A DNA stretch of 51,098 bases from Mizugakiibacter sediminis (GTDB lineage Bacteria > Pseudomonadota > Gammaproteobacteria > Xanthomonadales > Rhodanobacteraceae). The DNA is taken from the NCBI RefSeq assembly GCF_000953855.2, contig NZ_DF970218.1:1-51098 (forward strand), written 5' to 3'. How positions within the stretch are numbered: position 1 is the first letter of the stretch; each line of letters starts with the position of its first letter. A model generated the notes under the pieces. The model did no database searches, had not been told where the DNA came from, and was given only the letters and a program-made list of their open reading frames with translations. Position numbers and translations under genes: made by a program. This document shows positions 30,117 through 43,650 of the stretch, piece after piece.

Positions 30117-31034
30117 ATGCCCCCTCATCCCCTCCGCCCCGTGCACGGCATCCTGCTGCTCGACAAGCCGGCGGGGATGAGCTCGAACCAGGCGCTGCAG
30201 GCGGTGCGGCGGCTGTACGGCGCGGAGAAGGCGGGACACACGGGCAGCCTCGATCCGCTGGCGACCGGCCTGCTGCCGCTGTGCTTCGGCGAGGCGACCA
30301 AGATCGCCGGCCTGCTGCTCGGCGCGCGCAAAGCCTACGCGGCGGAATGCCTGCTGGGCGCGACCACGACGACGGCGGACAGCGAGGGCGCGGTGCTGCA
30401 GCGCCGCCCGGTGCCGCCGCTGGACCCGGACGTGTTGCGGCAGGCGCTGGCCGGCCTCACCGGACGCATCGTCCAGATCCCGCCGGCGCACTCGGCCATC
30501 AAGCAGGGCGGCGAACCGCTGTACCGCCGCGCCCGGCGCGGCGAGGCCGTGGACGTGCCGCCGCGCGAGGTCGAGGTGCACCGCTTCGAGTGCCTTGGCC
30601 AGGAGGGGCCGAAACTGCGGCTGTACGTCGAATGCGGCGCGGGCACCTACGTACGCAGCCTGGTGCGCGATCTCGGCGAGCGGCTCGGCTGCGGCGCCCA
30701 TCTGACCGCGCTGCGTCGGCTGTGGGTGGAGCCGTTCCGCGATCCGGCCATGTTCGGCCTGGACGCGCTGCGCGAGCGCCACGCGCAGGGCGGGGCGGCG
30801 GCGCTGGACCCCCTGCTGTTGCCGCTCGACGCCGGCCTGGCGGCGCTGCCGGCGGTGCGGCTGGATGCCCGCGGCGCCGCCGCGCTCGCCCACGGCCGCG
30901 CCGTGCCGGTCGCCGCGGCCCCGGGGCGCTGCCGGGCTTATGCGCCGGATGGGCGGCTGCTGGCGCTGGGCGAAGTCGGCGTGGACGGCGTGCTGCGCGT
31001 GCTGCGCGGCCTGAGCCTGCCGCCCGCCGCCTGA
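30117..31034 (+). CDS. truB: tRNA pseudouridine(55) synthase TruB
   Basis: TruB isomerises U55 in the T loop of elongator tRNAs and has tRNA chaperone activity. The 305 residues include [15 protein letters not shown], the catalytic-aspartate motif [15 protein letters not shown] with Asp46, [19 protein letters not shown] with the conserved tyrosine, [19 protein letters not shown] and a C-terminal PUA-like domain. It starts just after a 7-bp tandem repeat and has no obvious ribosome site. rbfA-truB-rpsO-pnp is the conserved gammaproteobacterial order. Confidence 0.97.
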   Translation: MPPHPLRPVHGILLLDKPAGMSSNQALQAVRRLYGAEKAGHTGSLDPLATGLLPLCFGEATKIAGLLLGARKAYAAECLLGATTTTADSEGAVLQRRPVPPLDPDVLRQALAGLTGRIVQIPPAHSAIKQGGEPLYRRARRGEAVDVPPREVEVHRFECLGQEGPKLRLYVECGAGTYVRSLVRDLGERLGCGAHLTALRRLWVEPFRDPAMFGLDALRERHAQGGAAALDPLLLPLDAGLAALPAVRLDARGAAALAHGRAVPVAAAPGRCRAYAPDGRLLALGEVGVDGVLRVLRGLSLPPAA

Positions 31035-31040
31035 AAACCC

Positions 31041-31070
31041 TTGTTGCGGCGCCGTCTTGGCCGCTAAAAT
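31041..31070 (+). promoter_or_regulatory. sigma70 promoter for rpsO-pnp
   Basis: TTGTTG (31041-31046) and TAAAAT (31065-31070) are 18 bases apart, directly after the truB stop. The predicted start near 31077 gives an rpsO leader of about 100 bases. Read by eye. Confidence 0.6.
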
Positions 31071-31110
31071 AGCGCGCTTACCGCACGAACCAGAACCAAA
31101 CCCGGCGGGG

Positions 31111-31148
31111 CTTGCGAAGCGCCATCGGCGCCGGTGCCGTTTCGCAAG
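31111..31148 (+). promoter_or_regulatory. structured rpsO leader, candidate S15 autoregulatory element
   Basis: CTTGCGAA (31111-31118) pairs perfectly with TTCGCAAG (31141-31148), enclosing a smaller stem GCGCC/GGCGC (31119-31131). S15 in several bacterial groups represses its own mRNA by binding leader structures that mimic its 16S rRNA site. The structure here ends 30 bases before the start codon. The regulatory role is inference. Confidence 0.45.
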
Positions 31149-31178
31149 TCTCGCATACGCTTTCGAGGACCCGAACAC

Positions 31179-31448
31179 ATGTCGCTTTCCGTCGAACAGA
31201 CCAGCAAGATCATCGCGGACTACCGCCGCGCGCCGAACGACACCGGCTCGCCGGAGGTGCAGGTCGCGCTGCTTTCCGCGCGCATCGACCATCTGACCCA
31301 GCACTTCAAGGTGCATGCGCAGGACCACCACTCCCGCCGCGGCCTGCTCAAGCTGGTCAACCAGCGCCGCCGCCTGCTGGATTACCTGAAGAAGAACGAC
31401 GGCGAGCGCTACCAGTCGCTGATCGATCGCCTCGGCCTGCGCCGCTGA
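31179..31448 (+). CDS. rpsO: 30S ribosomal protein S15
   Basis: S15 is a primary 16S rRNA-binding protein of the 30S platform. The 89 residues are the standard length, with [45 protein letters not shown] (in parts) and the end LGLRR. The ATG at 31179 follows GAGG; an upstream in-frame start at 31134 would lie in the structured leader and was rejected. pnp begins 20 bases after the stop, so the two are co-transcribed as in E. coli. Confidence 0.98.
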   Translation: MSLSVEQTSKIIADYRRAPNDTGSPEVQVALLSARIDHLTQHFKVHAQDHHSRRGLLKLVNQRRRLLDYLKKNDGERYQSLIDRLGLRR

Positions 31449-31468
31449 CGGGTCGGGGAGAACACAAC

Positions 31469-33568
<2,100 letters not shown>

Positions 33569-33593
33569 GCCCCGGCCATGGCCGTGTTCGCCT

Positions 33594-33633
33594 GACGCCC
33601 GGCGGCGCAAGCTGCCGGGCGTCGTCGTTTGTT
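33594..33633 (+). terminator. rho-independent terminator after pnp
   Basis: A 13-bp stem, 33594-33606 with 33611-33623 (core GACGCCCGGC/GCCGGGCGTC), closes a GCAA tetraloop and is followed by GTCGTTTGTT. The U tract is interrupted, but the stem is very stable. It overlaps the -35 region of the phaE promoter. Confidence 0.7.
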
Positions 33634-33660
33634 GTGGTGCAACATGACGCGCGCTAGCAT
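33632..33660 (+). promoter_or_regulatory. candidate sigma70 promoter for phaE-phaC
   Basis: TTGTGG (33632-33637) and TAGCAT (33655-33660) are 17 bases apart. The start would fall near 33667, giving a leader of less than 20 bases before the phaE ATG at 33684. Confidence 0.5.
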
Positions 33661-33683
33661 CGCCGCGGTGCGTGGAGGTGGAC

Positions 33684-34622
33684 ATGACCGGACCCGACGG
33701 CGGTTTCTTCAAGGACTACGAAGCCCTGGCGCGGCAGTCCTGGGATGCCTGGAGCGAGTACCTGCGTTCGGCGGCCGGCGCCGACGGCAACGGCGGCAGC
33801 GCGACGGTCGAGCAGATCCTCGCCGGCCTGAAGGGCTATTTCGCCTGGCTGGAAACCGTGGCCGCCGCCACGGCGGGGCCGGATGCAGGCGCATGGCGTG
33901 ATGGACTGGCGAATGCGCTCGGCGGAGCGGCGTCGCTGCAGCAGGCGTTCGCCGGGCTCGACGGCGCCGGCGCGCAGGGCTTCGAGGCGATGCTGCAGCG
34001 CCTGCAGGAGGCGGCGGCGCCGTGGCGGAACGAACTCTCGTCCTGGCTGCGCACGCCCGCCTTCGGTTTCGCGCGCGAGCACCAGGAACGCCGGCAGAAG
34101 CTGGCGCAGGCCTGGCTGGACTGCCAGACGCAGCTCGGCCGCTACCAGGCGCTGATCGCCCGCGCCAACCGCCTCGGCGCCGAGCGGCTGGAGGCGAAGC
34201 TGGTCGAACGCACGGAGCCCGGCCGCCAGGTCGATTCGCTGCGCGCCCTCTACGACCTGTGGGTCGACGCCGCCGAGGAGGCCTACGCCGAGATCGCGCT
34301 GTCGCCCGAGTTCGGCGAGGTCTACGGCGCGCTGGTCGACGCGCAGATGCGCGCGCGCGCGCTGCTGCAGCGCGAAACCGAGGAGGTCGCGCGCCAGCTC
34401 GGCATGCCCACCCGCAGCGAGGTGAACGCGATCGGCCGGCGGCTGCAGGAAATGCGCCGCGAATGGCGGCGGCGTTCCGACGGCGCGATCGCCGAGGAAG
34501 TGGCGGCGCTGCGCGCCGAGGTGGCCGAACTGCGCGCGCGGATCGGCAAGGCGCCGGGCACGCGCAAGACGTCCGCGGCGAGGGCGCCGTCCGCGCGCAA
34601 GCCGAAGCCGCGCAAGTCGTGA
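33684..34622 (+). CDS. phaE: class III poly(R)-hydroxyalkanoate synthase subunit PhaE
   Basis: PhaE is the non-catalytic partner of class III PHA synthases and is required for PhaC activity and granule formation. The 312 residues are largely helical, with no active-site motif. PhaE-type segments include FFKDYEALARQSWDAWSEY at the N-terminus, RQVDSLRALYDLWVDAAEEAYAEIALSPEFGEVYGALVDAQMR (in parts) in the middle, and RSEVNAIGRRLQEMRREWRR followed by a coiled coil (EEVAALRAEVAELRARIG) and a basic Lys/Arg/Ala tail. The ATG at 33684 has GGAGG five bases upstream; a GTG at 33672 is less likely. It precedes phaC by 11 bases, and together they form a two-gene synthase operon. Confidence 0.92.
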   Translation: MTGPDGGFFKDYEALARQSWDAWSEYLRSAAGADGNGGSATVEQILAGLKGYFAWLETVAAATAGPDAGAWRDGLANALGGAASLQQAFAGLDGAGAQGFEAMLQRLQEAAAPWRNELSSWLRTPAFGFAREHQERRQKLAQAWLDCQTQLGRYQALIARANRLGAERLEAKLVERTEPGRQVDSLRALYDLWVDAAEEAYAEIALSPEFGEVYGALVDAQMRARALLQRETEEVARQLGMPTRSEVNAIGRRLQEMRREWRRRSDGAIAEEVAALRAEVAELRARIGKAPGTRKTSAARAPSARKPKPRKS

Positions 34623-34633
34623 AGGAGCCCCGC

Positions 34634-35704
34634 ATGTACGCGCCGCTGCGCATCGATCCGCACAAGGCCCTCGAGGAAATCGCCACGTTCCAGCGCAAGC
34701 TGGCGGCCGGTCTGAAGACCCTGCGCGAGCTGCAGGAAGTCCGCTTCGGCGCCACGCCCAAGGAGCCGGTATACCGCGAGGACAAGCTGGTGCTGTACCG
34801 CTTCCGCGGCGAGCGCGCGCCGACGGCGAAGACGCCGCTGCTGATCTGCTACGCGCTGGTCAACACGCCGTACATGGTCGACCTGCAGGCCGACCGCTCG
34901 CTGGTGCGCAACCTGCTGGCGCAGGGCGAGGACGTCTACCTGATCGACTGGGGCTACCCCGACGGCGCCGACCGCTGGCTGACGCTGGAGGACTACATCG
35001 AAGGCTACCTCGGCCGCTGCGTCGACGTGCTGCGCGAGCGCCACGGCGTGGAGGCGATCAACCTGCTCGGCATCTGCCAGGGCGGCGCATTCTCGCTGTG
35101 CTACAGCGCGCTCAACCCGCAGAAGATCCGCAACCTGATCACCATGGTCACGCCGGTCGATTTCCACACGCCGGACAACATGCTGGCGCACTGGACGCGC
35201 GCGATGGACGTCGACCTGTTCGTCGACACGCTGGGCAACGTGCCCGCCGACCTGATGAACTGGTGCTATCTGACGCTGAAGCCGCTGCGCCTGAACCAGC
35301 AGAAGTACGTCGGCCTGGTCGACATCCTCGACGATCCTGCCGAGGTCGAGAACTTCCTGCGCATGGAGAAGTGGATCTTCGACTCGCCGGACCAAGCCGG
35401 CGAGGCGTTCCGCCAGTTCGTCAAGGCGTTCTATCAGGAGAACCGGCTGGTGCGCGGCGGTTTGCACATCGGCGGCCGCGAGGTGAGCCTGAAGCACGTG
35501 ACCATGCCGGTGCTGAACATCTACGCCGAGCAGGACCACCTGGTGCCGCCGTCGGCCTCGCGGCCGCTGCGCGAGCACGTCGGCACGCGCGACTACACCG
35601 AATTGAGCTTCAAGGGCGGGCACATCGGCATCTACGTGTCCTCGCGCGCGCAGCGCGAGGTGCCGCCGGCGATCCACGGATGGCTGCGCGAACGCTCGGC
35701 ATGA
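34634..35704 (+). CDS. phaC: class III poly(R)-hydroxyalkanoate synthase subunit PhaC
   Basis: PhaC polymerises (R)-3-hydroxyacyl-CoA into polyester storage granules. The 356 residues match the short class III form. The alpha/beta-hydrolase catalytic triad is visible: Cys148 in the lipase-like box GICQGG, Asp301 in AEQDHLVPP and His330 in KGGHIG. These sit within one residue of the Allochromatium vinosum positions as I recall them (149/302/331). [21 protein letters not shown] is another family block. GGAG precedes the ATG. No phaA, phaB or phasin gene lies next to it, so precursor supply is encoded elsewhere. Confidence 0.96.
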   Translation: MYAPLRIDPHKALEEIATFQRKLAAGLKTLRELQEVRFGATPKEPVYREDKLVLYRFRGERAPTAKTPLLICYALVNTPYMVDLQADRSLVRNLLAQGEDVYLIDWGYPDGADRWLTLEDYIEGYLGRCVDVLRERHGVEAINLLGICQGGAFSLCYSALNPQKIRNLITMVTPVDFHTPDNMLAHWTRAMDVDLFVDTLGNVPADLMNWCYLTLKPLRLNQQKYVGLVDILDDPAEVENFLRMEKWIFDSPDQAGEAFRQFVKAFYQENRLVRGGLHIGGREVSLKHVTMPVLNIYAEQDHLVPPSASRPLREHVGTRDYTELSFKGGHIGIYVSSRAQREVPPAIHGWLRERSA

Positions 35705-35713
35705 ACCGGCCGA

Positions 35714-35777
35714 AAGGCTGCGGCAAGCACGTTCGTGCCAGCATCGCGGCGCGGTGCGCGCAGGCCGGCATGACGGC
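35714..35777. repeat. degenerate REP-like sequence before mtnA
   Basis: The gap after phaC contains GCACG/CGTGC (in AAGCACGTTCGTGCC) and a tail CCGGCATGACGGC. These resemble, partly in reverse orientation, pieces of the element at 29954-30053 (GATGCTGGCGCG, CCGGAATGACGGC). Similarity is loose, so this is tentative. Confidence 0.35.
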
Positions 35778-35807
35778 ATGACATCGCTTCCACCGACGAT
35801 TCCTGGC

Positions 35808-36818
<1,011 letters not shown>

Positions 36819-36822
36819 GCGC

Positions 36823-37236
36823 ATGCGCCGGCAGATCCTGCACTTCTTCCTCGCCGGCTGCATCGGCTTCGTGGTCGACGCTGGCGGGGTGCAGCTGCTG
36901 GTCAGCGTGTTCGACGCCAACCCCTATCTGGCGCGGCTGCTGTCGTTCCTCTGCGCGGCCAACGCCACCTGGCTGTACAACCGCAGCGTGACCTTCGTCG
37001 GCCGCGGCAGCTTCGCCCTGGTCGGCGAATGGACGCGCTGGATGCTGGCGATGAGCGCCGGCTTCGCCCTCAACTACGTCACCTACGCGGCCCTGGTCTT
37101 CCATTTCCCCACCGTGCGCGCCTGGCCCGTGCTGGGGGTGGCGGCGGGCTCTACGCTGGGCGCGATCGCCAACTTCCTGAGCGCCCACCACTGGGTTTAC
37201 GGCGGCCCTGCGAACGGCCTGAAATCGCGCCCGTAA
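36823..37236 (+). CDS. GtrA family membrane protein
   Basis: The 137-residue protein has four predicted transmembrane helices and the GtrA/DPMS-like pattern: HFFLAGCIGFVVDAGGVQLLVS, then LLSFLCAANATWLYNRSVTFVG, then NYVTYAALVF, then GSTLGAIANFLSAHHWVYG. GtrA proteins are thought to move polyprenyl-linked sugars across the inner membrane for surface-polysaccharide modification. No glycosyltransferase partner lies next to it, so the specific role is open. It starts 4 bases after mtnA and is probably co-transcribed. Confidence 0.9.
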   Translation: MRRQILHFFLAGCIGFVVDAGGVQLLVSVFDANPYLARLLSFLCAANATWLYNRSVTFVGRGSFALVGEWTRWMLAMSAGFALNYVTYAALVFHFPTVRAWPVLGVAAGSTLGAIANFLSAHHWVYGGPANGLKSRP

Positions 37237-37242
37237 ATCCTC

Positions 37243-37260
37243 ATCCCGAAAGGGATTTTT
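37243..37260 (+). terminator. short terminator after the GtrA gene
   Basis: ATCCC (37243-37247) and GGGAT (37252-37256) enclose a GAAA tetraloop and run into TTTT. It is followed by a second stem CGCCCAT/ATGGGCG (37261-37277). The stem is short, so efficiency may be modest. Confidence 0.55.
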
Positions 37261-37282
37261 CGCCCATTCCATGGGCGGCCTG

Positions 37283-37291
37283 TGGTATGAT
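37283..37291 (+). promoter_or_regulatory. extended -10 promoter for gyrA
   Basis: TGGTATGAT is a TGn-extended -10 box (TATGAT at 37286-37291) with no recognisable -35, the usual trade-off for extended -10 promoters. The predicted leader is about 75 bases. Confidence 0.55.
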
Positions 37292-37371
37292 TCGAAGGTT
37301 GTTCCGCACCCGCCAGGACGCCCCTCGGGGCGCGACCGGCATCACGTCCTCCGCTCCAGGGAAGATGCTCG

Positions 37372-39966
<2,595 letters not shown>

Positions 39967-39989
39967 GCGGCTCGCCGCTTGCGGAAGGC

Positions 39990-40014
39990 GAAGCCCCGGG
40001 GCGACCGGGGCTTC
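39990..40014. terminator. hairpin between convergent gyrA and peroxiredoxin genes
   Basis: A perfect 10-bp stem GAAGCCCCGG (39990-39999) and CCGGGGCTTC (40005-40014) with loop GGCGA lies in the 69-base convergent gap. There is no long U tract on either strand, so it may act with Rho or as a 3'-end stabiliser for both transcripts. Confidence 0.5.
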
Positions 40015-40035
40015 CCGCCAGCGCCGCGGCCGCGT

Positions 40036-40515
40036 TCAGCCCAGCGCCGCCAGCATCGCCTCGGCGGACGACACCTTGAACTCGCCCGGGGCCTCCACCT
40101 GCAGCAGCTTCACCACGCCGTCCTCGGCATACAGCGCGAAGCGCTGCGAGCGCAGGCCCATGCCGAAGCCGCTGGCGTCCAGCACCAGGCCGAGCGCCTT
40201 GGCGAAAGCGCCGTTGCCGTCGGCCAGCATGTGCAGGCCTGCAGGCACGTCCTGCGCCTTGGCCCAGGCGGCCATGACGAAGGCGTCGTTGACCGCCGTG
40301 CAGGCGACCTCGATGCCGCGCTCGCGAAAGGCCTCGTAGTGTTGCACGTAGCCCGGCAGGTGCTTGGCCGAGCAGGTGGGCGTGAACGCGCCGGGCACGG
40401 AGAACAACACCACCTTCTTGCCCTTGAAGATCTCGTCCGTGGTCACCGCCTGCACGCCGTCGCGCAGCACGTTGAGGGTGGCCTGGGGGATGCGATCGCC
40501 GACCTTGATGCTCAT
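40036..40515 (-). CDS. Prx5-type peroxiredoxin
   Basis: The 159-residue protein is a thiol peroxidase of the Prx5/redoxin group that reduces hydrogen peroxide and organic peroxides. The peroxidatic cysteine is C48 in PGAFTPTCS, and a second conserved cysteine, C72, follows in EVACTAVNDAFV. The loop DGNGAFAKALGLVLDASGFGMGLRSQRFA is family-typical. There is no signal peptide, so it is cytoplasmic. AGGAGG precedes the start. It is divergent from the heat-shock gene at 40644, with 128 bases between start codons, so two stress genes share one control region. No OxyR site could be identified by eye. Confidence 0.95.
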   Translation of the reverse strand: MSIKVGDRIPQATLNVLRDGVQAVTTDEIFKGKKVVLFSVPGAFTPTCSAKHLPGYVQHYEAFRERGIEVACTAVNDAFVMAAWAKAQDVPAGLHMLADGNGAFAKALGLVLDASGFGMGLRSQRFALYAEDGVVKLLQVEAPGEFKVSSAEAMLAALG

Positions 40516-40572
40516 GGGAACCTCCTGCGGATTCGGACGGCCATCCTAGCGGCTTCCGCGGGCCGGCGCAGG

Positions 40573-40600
40573 CTTGAAAGGGCGGCCGCGTACCCCATTT
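40573..40600 (+). promoter_or_regulatory. sigma32 (RpoH) heat-shock promoter
   Basis: CTTGAAA (40573-40579) and CCCCATTT (40593-40600) are separated by 13 bases, matching the RpoH consensus CTTGAAA-N(11-16)-CCCCATNT at every position. It lies 43 bases before the Hsp20 start codon. FtsH, encoded at 1891-3819, is the protease that degrades sigma32 in E. coli. Confidence 0.9.
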
Positions 40601-40643
40601 TCGGGGCAACGGCCACGGCCGAACCCGATTCGAGGAGCGCATC

Positions 40644-41096
40644 ATGAGCATCACCCGCTACACCCCCTGGCAGCCGGCATCGGCCTTGCAGGCGGAGATG
40701 AAGCAGATCTTCGACCGCTTCTTCAACGACGAGGAAAGCGATCAGTCCAACGTGGTCACCAGCCAATGGGCGCCGCGCGTGGACATCAAGGAGGAGGACA
40801 AGCGCTTCGTGATCTTCGCCGACATTCCCGGTGTCGATCCCAAGGACATCGAGGTGAGCATGGACAAGGGCATCCTGTCCATCAAGGGCGAGCGCAAGAG
40901 CGAGACGAAGGAAGGCAACGGCAAGTTCACCCGCATCGAACGCTCGCACGGCGTGTTCTATCGCCGCTTCGCGCTGCCGGACAGCGCCGACGCCGACGGC
41001 ATCACCGCGTCCGGCAAGCACGGCGTGCTGGAAATCTCGATCCCGAAGAAGCCCGAAACCACGCCGCGCCGCATTACCATCGCGCCGGGCGACTGA
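40644..41096 (+). CDS. Hsp20/alpha-crystallin family small heat-shock protein
   Basis: Small heat-shock proteins hold unfolded proteins in a refoldable state without using ATP. The 150 residues have a short N-terminal arm (about 1-40) and an alpha-crystallin domain (about 43-140): [43 protein letters not shown], in segments, then [14 protein letters not shown] and [10 protein letters not shown]. The C-terminal ITI matches the I-x-I anchor used in oligomer assembly. The gene is directly behind a near-perfect sigma32 promoter and GAGGAG ribosome site. The co-chaperone gene cbpA follows. Confidence 0.96.
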   Translation: MSITRYTPWQPASALQAEMKQIFDRFFNDEESDQSNVVTSQWAPRVDIKEEDKRFVIFADIPGVDPKDIEVSMDKGILSIKGERKSETKEGNGKFTRIERSHGVFYRRFALPDSADADGITASGKHGVLEISIPKKPETTPRRITIAPGD

Positions 41097-41116
41097 GCGC
41101 CGCAGCGCGGCAGTCC

Positions 41117-41151
41117 GGGCCTGCGGCGGCGCCGGCCGCCGCAGGCCCTTT
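41117..41151 (+). terminator. strong hairpin terminator/attenuator between hsp20 and cbpA
   Basis: A 14-bp perfect stem, 41117-41130 with 41135-41148 (core GGGCCTGCGG/CCGCAGGCCC), closes a GCCG loop and is followed by TTTCGTT. It would lower cbpA expression relative to hsp20 if both use the sigma32 promoter. Confidence 0.65.
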
Positions 41152-41181
41152 CGTTCGCGCGCAACCCGGGGAAGGGGACGC

Positions 41182-42081
41182 ATGGAGTTCAAGGACTACT
41201 ACCAGATCCTCGGCGTCGAGCCCAAGGCGACGGAGGCGGAGATCAAGGCCGCCTACCGCAAGCTCGCGCGCAAGTACCACCCCGACGTGAGCAAGGAGGC
41301 CGGTGCCGAGGACAAGTTCAAGGCGGTCAACGAGGCCTACGAGGTGCTGCGCGACGCGCAGAAACGCCGGGCCTACGACCAGCTGCGCACGCACGGCTAC
41401 CGGCCGGGCGAAGAGTTCCGGCCGCCGCCGGACTGGGGCGACGACTACGGCTTCGATTTCGGCGGGGCCGGCGGCGCCACCGGTTTCAGCGACTTCTTCG
41501 AAAGCCTGTTCGGCCGCGCCGCGGGCGCGCGCGCGGCCGGGCCGCGCCGCGGCCGCGATGTGCAGGCGCGCATCGAGATCGACCTCGCCACCGCCTATGC
41601 CGGCGGACGCACGCGCGTGGCGCTGCACGACGGCGGCGGCGAGCGCGTGCTGGAAGTGAAGATCCCGCCGGGCGTGCTGCCCGGACAGACCATCCGCCTG
41701 GCCGGCCAGGGCCACGCGGGCCATCACGGCGGCCGCGCCGGCGACCTGCTGCTCGAGGTGGCGGTGCGCGAGGATCCGCACTACACCCTGGACGGCCGCA
41801 ACGTGCTGTCGACCCTGGCGGTGACGCCGTGGGAAGCGGCGCTGGGCGCCAGCGTGTCGGTGCCGACGCTGGGCGGCCCGGTGGAGCTGCATATTCCGAA
41901 GGGGTCGCAGAGCGGGCGCAAGCTGCGCCTCAAGGGGCGCGGCATGCCCGGGCAGCCGCCCGGCGATCAGCTGGTGACGCTGGCGATCCACGCGCCGCCG
42001 GCGCACGACGAGGCGGCGGAACGCGCCTACGCGGCGTTCCGGCAAGCTTTTGCGGATTTCGATCCGCGCCGCCGGCACTGA
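41182..42081 (+). CDS. cbpA: CbpA-like DnaJ-family co-chaperone
   Basis: The 299 residues begin with a J domain (about 4-68) carrying the DnaK-stimulating HPD motif (H33-P34-D35). A Gly/Phe-rich linker follows (about 85-115: [24 protein letters not shown]). Two C-terminal substrate-binding domains come next, without the zinc-finger cysteines of DnaJ, which makes it a type II (CbpA-like) co-chaperone. [19 protein letters not shown] and the later [32 protein letters not shown] block (in parts) are typical. The start has GGGGA upstream. It follows hsp20 after 85 bases; E. coli CbpA partners with CbpM, for which no gene is seen here. Confidence 0.93.
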   Translation: MEFKDYYQILGVEPKATEAEIKAAYRKLARKYHPDVSKEAGAEDKFKAVNEAYEVLRDAQKRRAYDQLRTHGYRPGEEFRPPPDWGDDYGFDFGGAGGATGFSDFFESLFGRAAGARAAGPRRGRDVQARIEIDLATAYAGGRTRVALHDGGGERVLEVKIPPGVLPGQTIRLAGQGHAGHHGGRAGDLLLEVAVREDPHYTLDGRNVLSTLAVTPWEAALGASVSVPTLGGPVELHIPKGSQSGRKLRLKGRGMPGQPPGDQLVTLAIHAPPAHDEAAERAYAAFRQAFADFDPRRRH

Positions 42082-42115
42082 CGCCGGCCGGCGCCGCGCG
42101 GCGCGGCGATCGCAG

Positions 42116-42481
42116 CTAGCCGCCGATCAGTTCCTTCAGCGTGCGCGTCAGTTCCGCCTCGTCGACGGGCTTGGTCATGTAGGCCTTGGCGCCCTGGCGC
42201 ATGCCCCAGACCTTGTCGGTCTCCTGGTCCTTGGTGGTCACCAGCACGATCGGGATGTGCGCGGTGTCCGGGTCCTTGGAGATGGTGCGCGTGGCCTGGA
42301 AGCCGTTGAGGTTCGGCATCACCACGTCCATCAGGATCAGGTCGGGCTTCTCGCGGCGCGCCGCCTCGACGCCGGCCGCGCCGTCCTCGGCCGTCACCAC
42401 CTGATGGCCCAGCTTCTCCACCAGGCGCTTGATGCCGAGCAGTTGGGATGGCGAATCGTCGACGATCAGGATGCGCGCCAT
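42116..42481 (-). CDS. single-domain response regulator (PilH/CheY-like)
   Basis: The 121 residues are a stand-alone receiver domain with no output domain. The acidic pocket is D8-D9, the phosphorylation site is D52 (LILMDVVMPNLNG), the switch threonine is in VLVTTKDQ (about 82) and the conserved lysine is K104 (YMTKPVD). The sequence resembles PilH of type IV pilus chemosensory systems, but no pil or che genes are nearby, so its kinase is unknown. The ATG at 42481 has GAGG 7 bases upstream; a TTG 6 bases earlier is less likely. It has its own promoter and is convergent with cbpA. Confidence 0.9.
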   Translation of the reverse strand: MARILIVDDSPSQLLGIKRLVEKLGHQVVTAEDGAAGVEAARREKPDLILMDVVMPNLNGFQATRTISKDPDTAHIPIVLVTTKDQETDKVWGMRQGAKAYMTKPVDEAELTRTLKELIGG

Positions 42482-42508
42482 GGGCAAACCTCAGGGGAGG
42501 ACGTCCGC

Positions 42509-42537
42509 ATTCTACGGGTCGGGGTGGGCGCTTCCAA
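42509..42537 (-). promoter_or_regulatory. sigma70 promoter for the response regulator
   Basis: On the minus strand TTGGAA (42537-42532) and TAGAAT (42514-42509) are 17 bases apart. The predicted start near 42502 gives a leader of about 20 bases. Good spacing and hexamers. Confidence 0.65.
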
Positions 42538-42617
42538 CCGCTGCGGCACGACGGACGGGGCGCGGACGAAAAACCGCGAAATCAGCCACATTGCGGCGAC
42601 AGCGCAAGTCGATTCGA

Positions 42618-43625
42618 TCAGCCCGCGCCGCCCAGGACGACGAGCGTGCGGCCGAAGGAGCCGCCGCCCAGCATGGTGTCGAACACCGCGGGCACCTCTT
42701 CCAGCGCGACCTCGCGCGTGCAGACGGCGTCCAGCCGCGCCGGTTTCCAGTCCGTCGCGAGATGCGCCCACACCTGTTCGCGCTGGTCGCGCGCGGTGCC
42801 CGCCGAGGCGATGCCGAGCAGGCTGACGCCGCGGATGATGAAGGGCATCACCGTGGTCGCCAGTTCCGCGCTCGCCGCGAGGCCGCAGGCGGCGACGTTG
42901 CCGTAGGGCTGCACCAGCGGCAGCAGGCCGGCCAGCATCGCGCCGCCGACGTTGTCCAGCGCGCCGCCGTAGCGCGCCGATTCGAGCGGGCGCCTGCCGA
43001 GTTCCAGCGTGCGGCGGTCCAGCACCGCGCTCGCGCCCAGCGCCTTCAGCGCCTCGGCGCGCTCGGGCTTGCCGCTGATCGCGTGCACCTCGTAGCCGGC
43101 GCGGCTGAAGATCGCCGTGGCCAGCATGCCGACGCCGCCGCTGGCGCCGGTGACCGCGATCGGCCCTAGCTCGGGGCGCTGGCGGTTGTCCCGCATGCGC
43201 AGCAGGGCGAGGCCGGCGGTGAAGCCGGCGGTGCCGAGGATCATGCTCTCGCGCAGCGACAGTCCGGTCGGCAGCGGAATCGTCCACGCCGACTGCAGCC
43301 GCACGTATTCGGCGTAGCCGCCGTCGCGCGTCTCCGACAAGCCGCAGCCGGTGCACAGCACCGCGTCGCCCTCGCGGAACGCCGGATCGGTCGAGGCGAC
43401 CACGTGGCCGGCGACGTCGATGCCGCCGACCAGCGGGAAGCGGCGCAGGATCTTGCCCTTGCCGGTGCCGGCCAGCGCGTCTTTGTAGTTGACCGACGAG
43501 TAGGCCGCCTTGACCACGACCTCGCCGGGACTGAGGTCGTCCAGGCGCAACGTCTCGATGCCGGCGCGATGGCCGGCGCCGTCGCCGTGGATGCGGAAGG
43601 CGCGGAAGGAGGCGGGCACGCTCAT
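42618..43625 (-). CDS. YhdH/YhfP-family quinone oxidoreductase (acrylyl-CoA reductase type)
   Basis: The 335 residues are a medium-chain dehydrogenase/reductase without zinc. A GroES-like N-terminal domain contains SSVNYKDALAGTGKGKI and FPLVGGIDVAGHV; the Rossmann domain has VTGASGGVGMLA (about 153-164). The family member AcuI/YhdH reduces acryloyl-CoA to propionyl-CoA with NADPH, which is the best specific guess. GGGAG precedes the ATG. It follows the methyltransferase gene after 25 bases and is last in this minus-strand run. The 130-base stretch beyond it (42488-42617) holds the response-regulator promoter. Confidence 0.92.
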   Translation of the reverse strand: MSVPASFRAFRIHGDGAGHRAGIETLRLDDLSPGEVVVKAAYSSVNYKDALAGTGKGKILRRFPLVGGIDVAGHVVASTDPAFREGDAVLCTGCGLSETRDGGYAEYVRLQSAWTIPLPTGLSLRESMILGTAGFTAGLALLRMRDNRQRPELGPIAVTGASGGVGMLATAIFSRAGYEVHAISGKPERAEALKALGASAVLDRRTLELGRRPLESARYGGALDNVGGAMLAGLLPLVQPYGNVAACGLAASAELATTVMPFIIRGVSLLGIASAGTARDQREQVWAHLATDWKPARLDAVCTREVALEEVPAVFDTMLGGGSFGRTLVVLGGAG

Positions 43626-43650
43626 CGTGGGCTCCCGGATCGTGGGCGGT

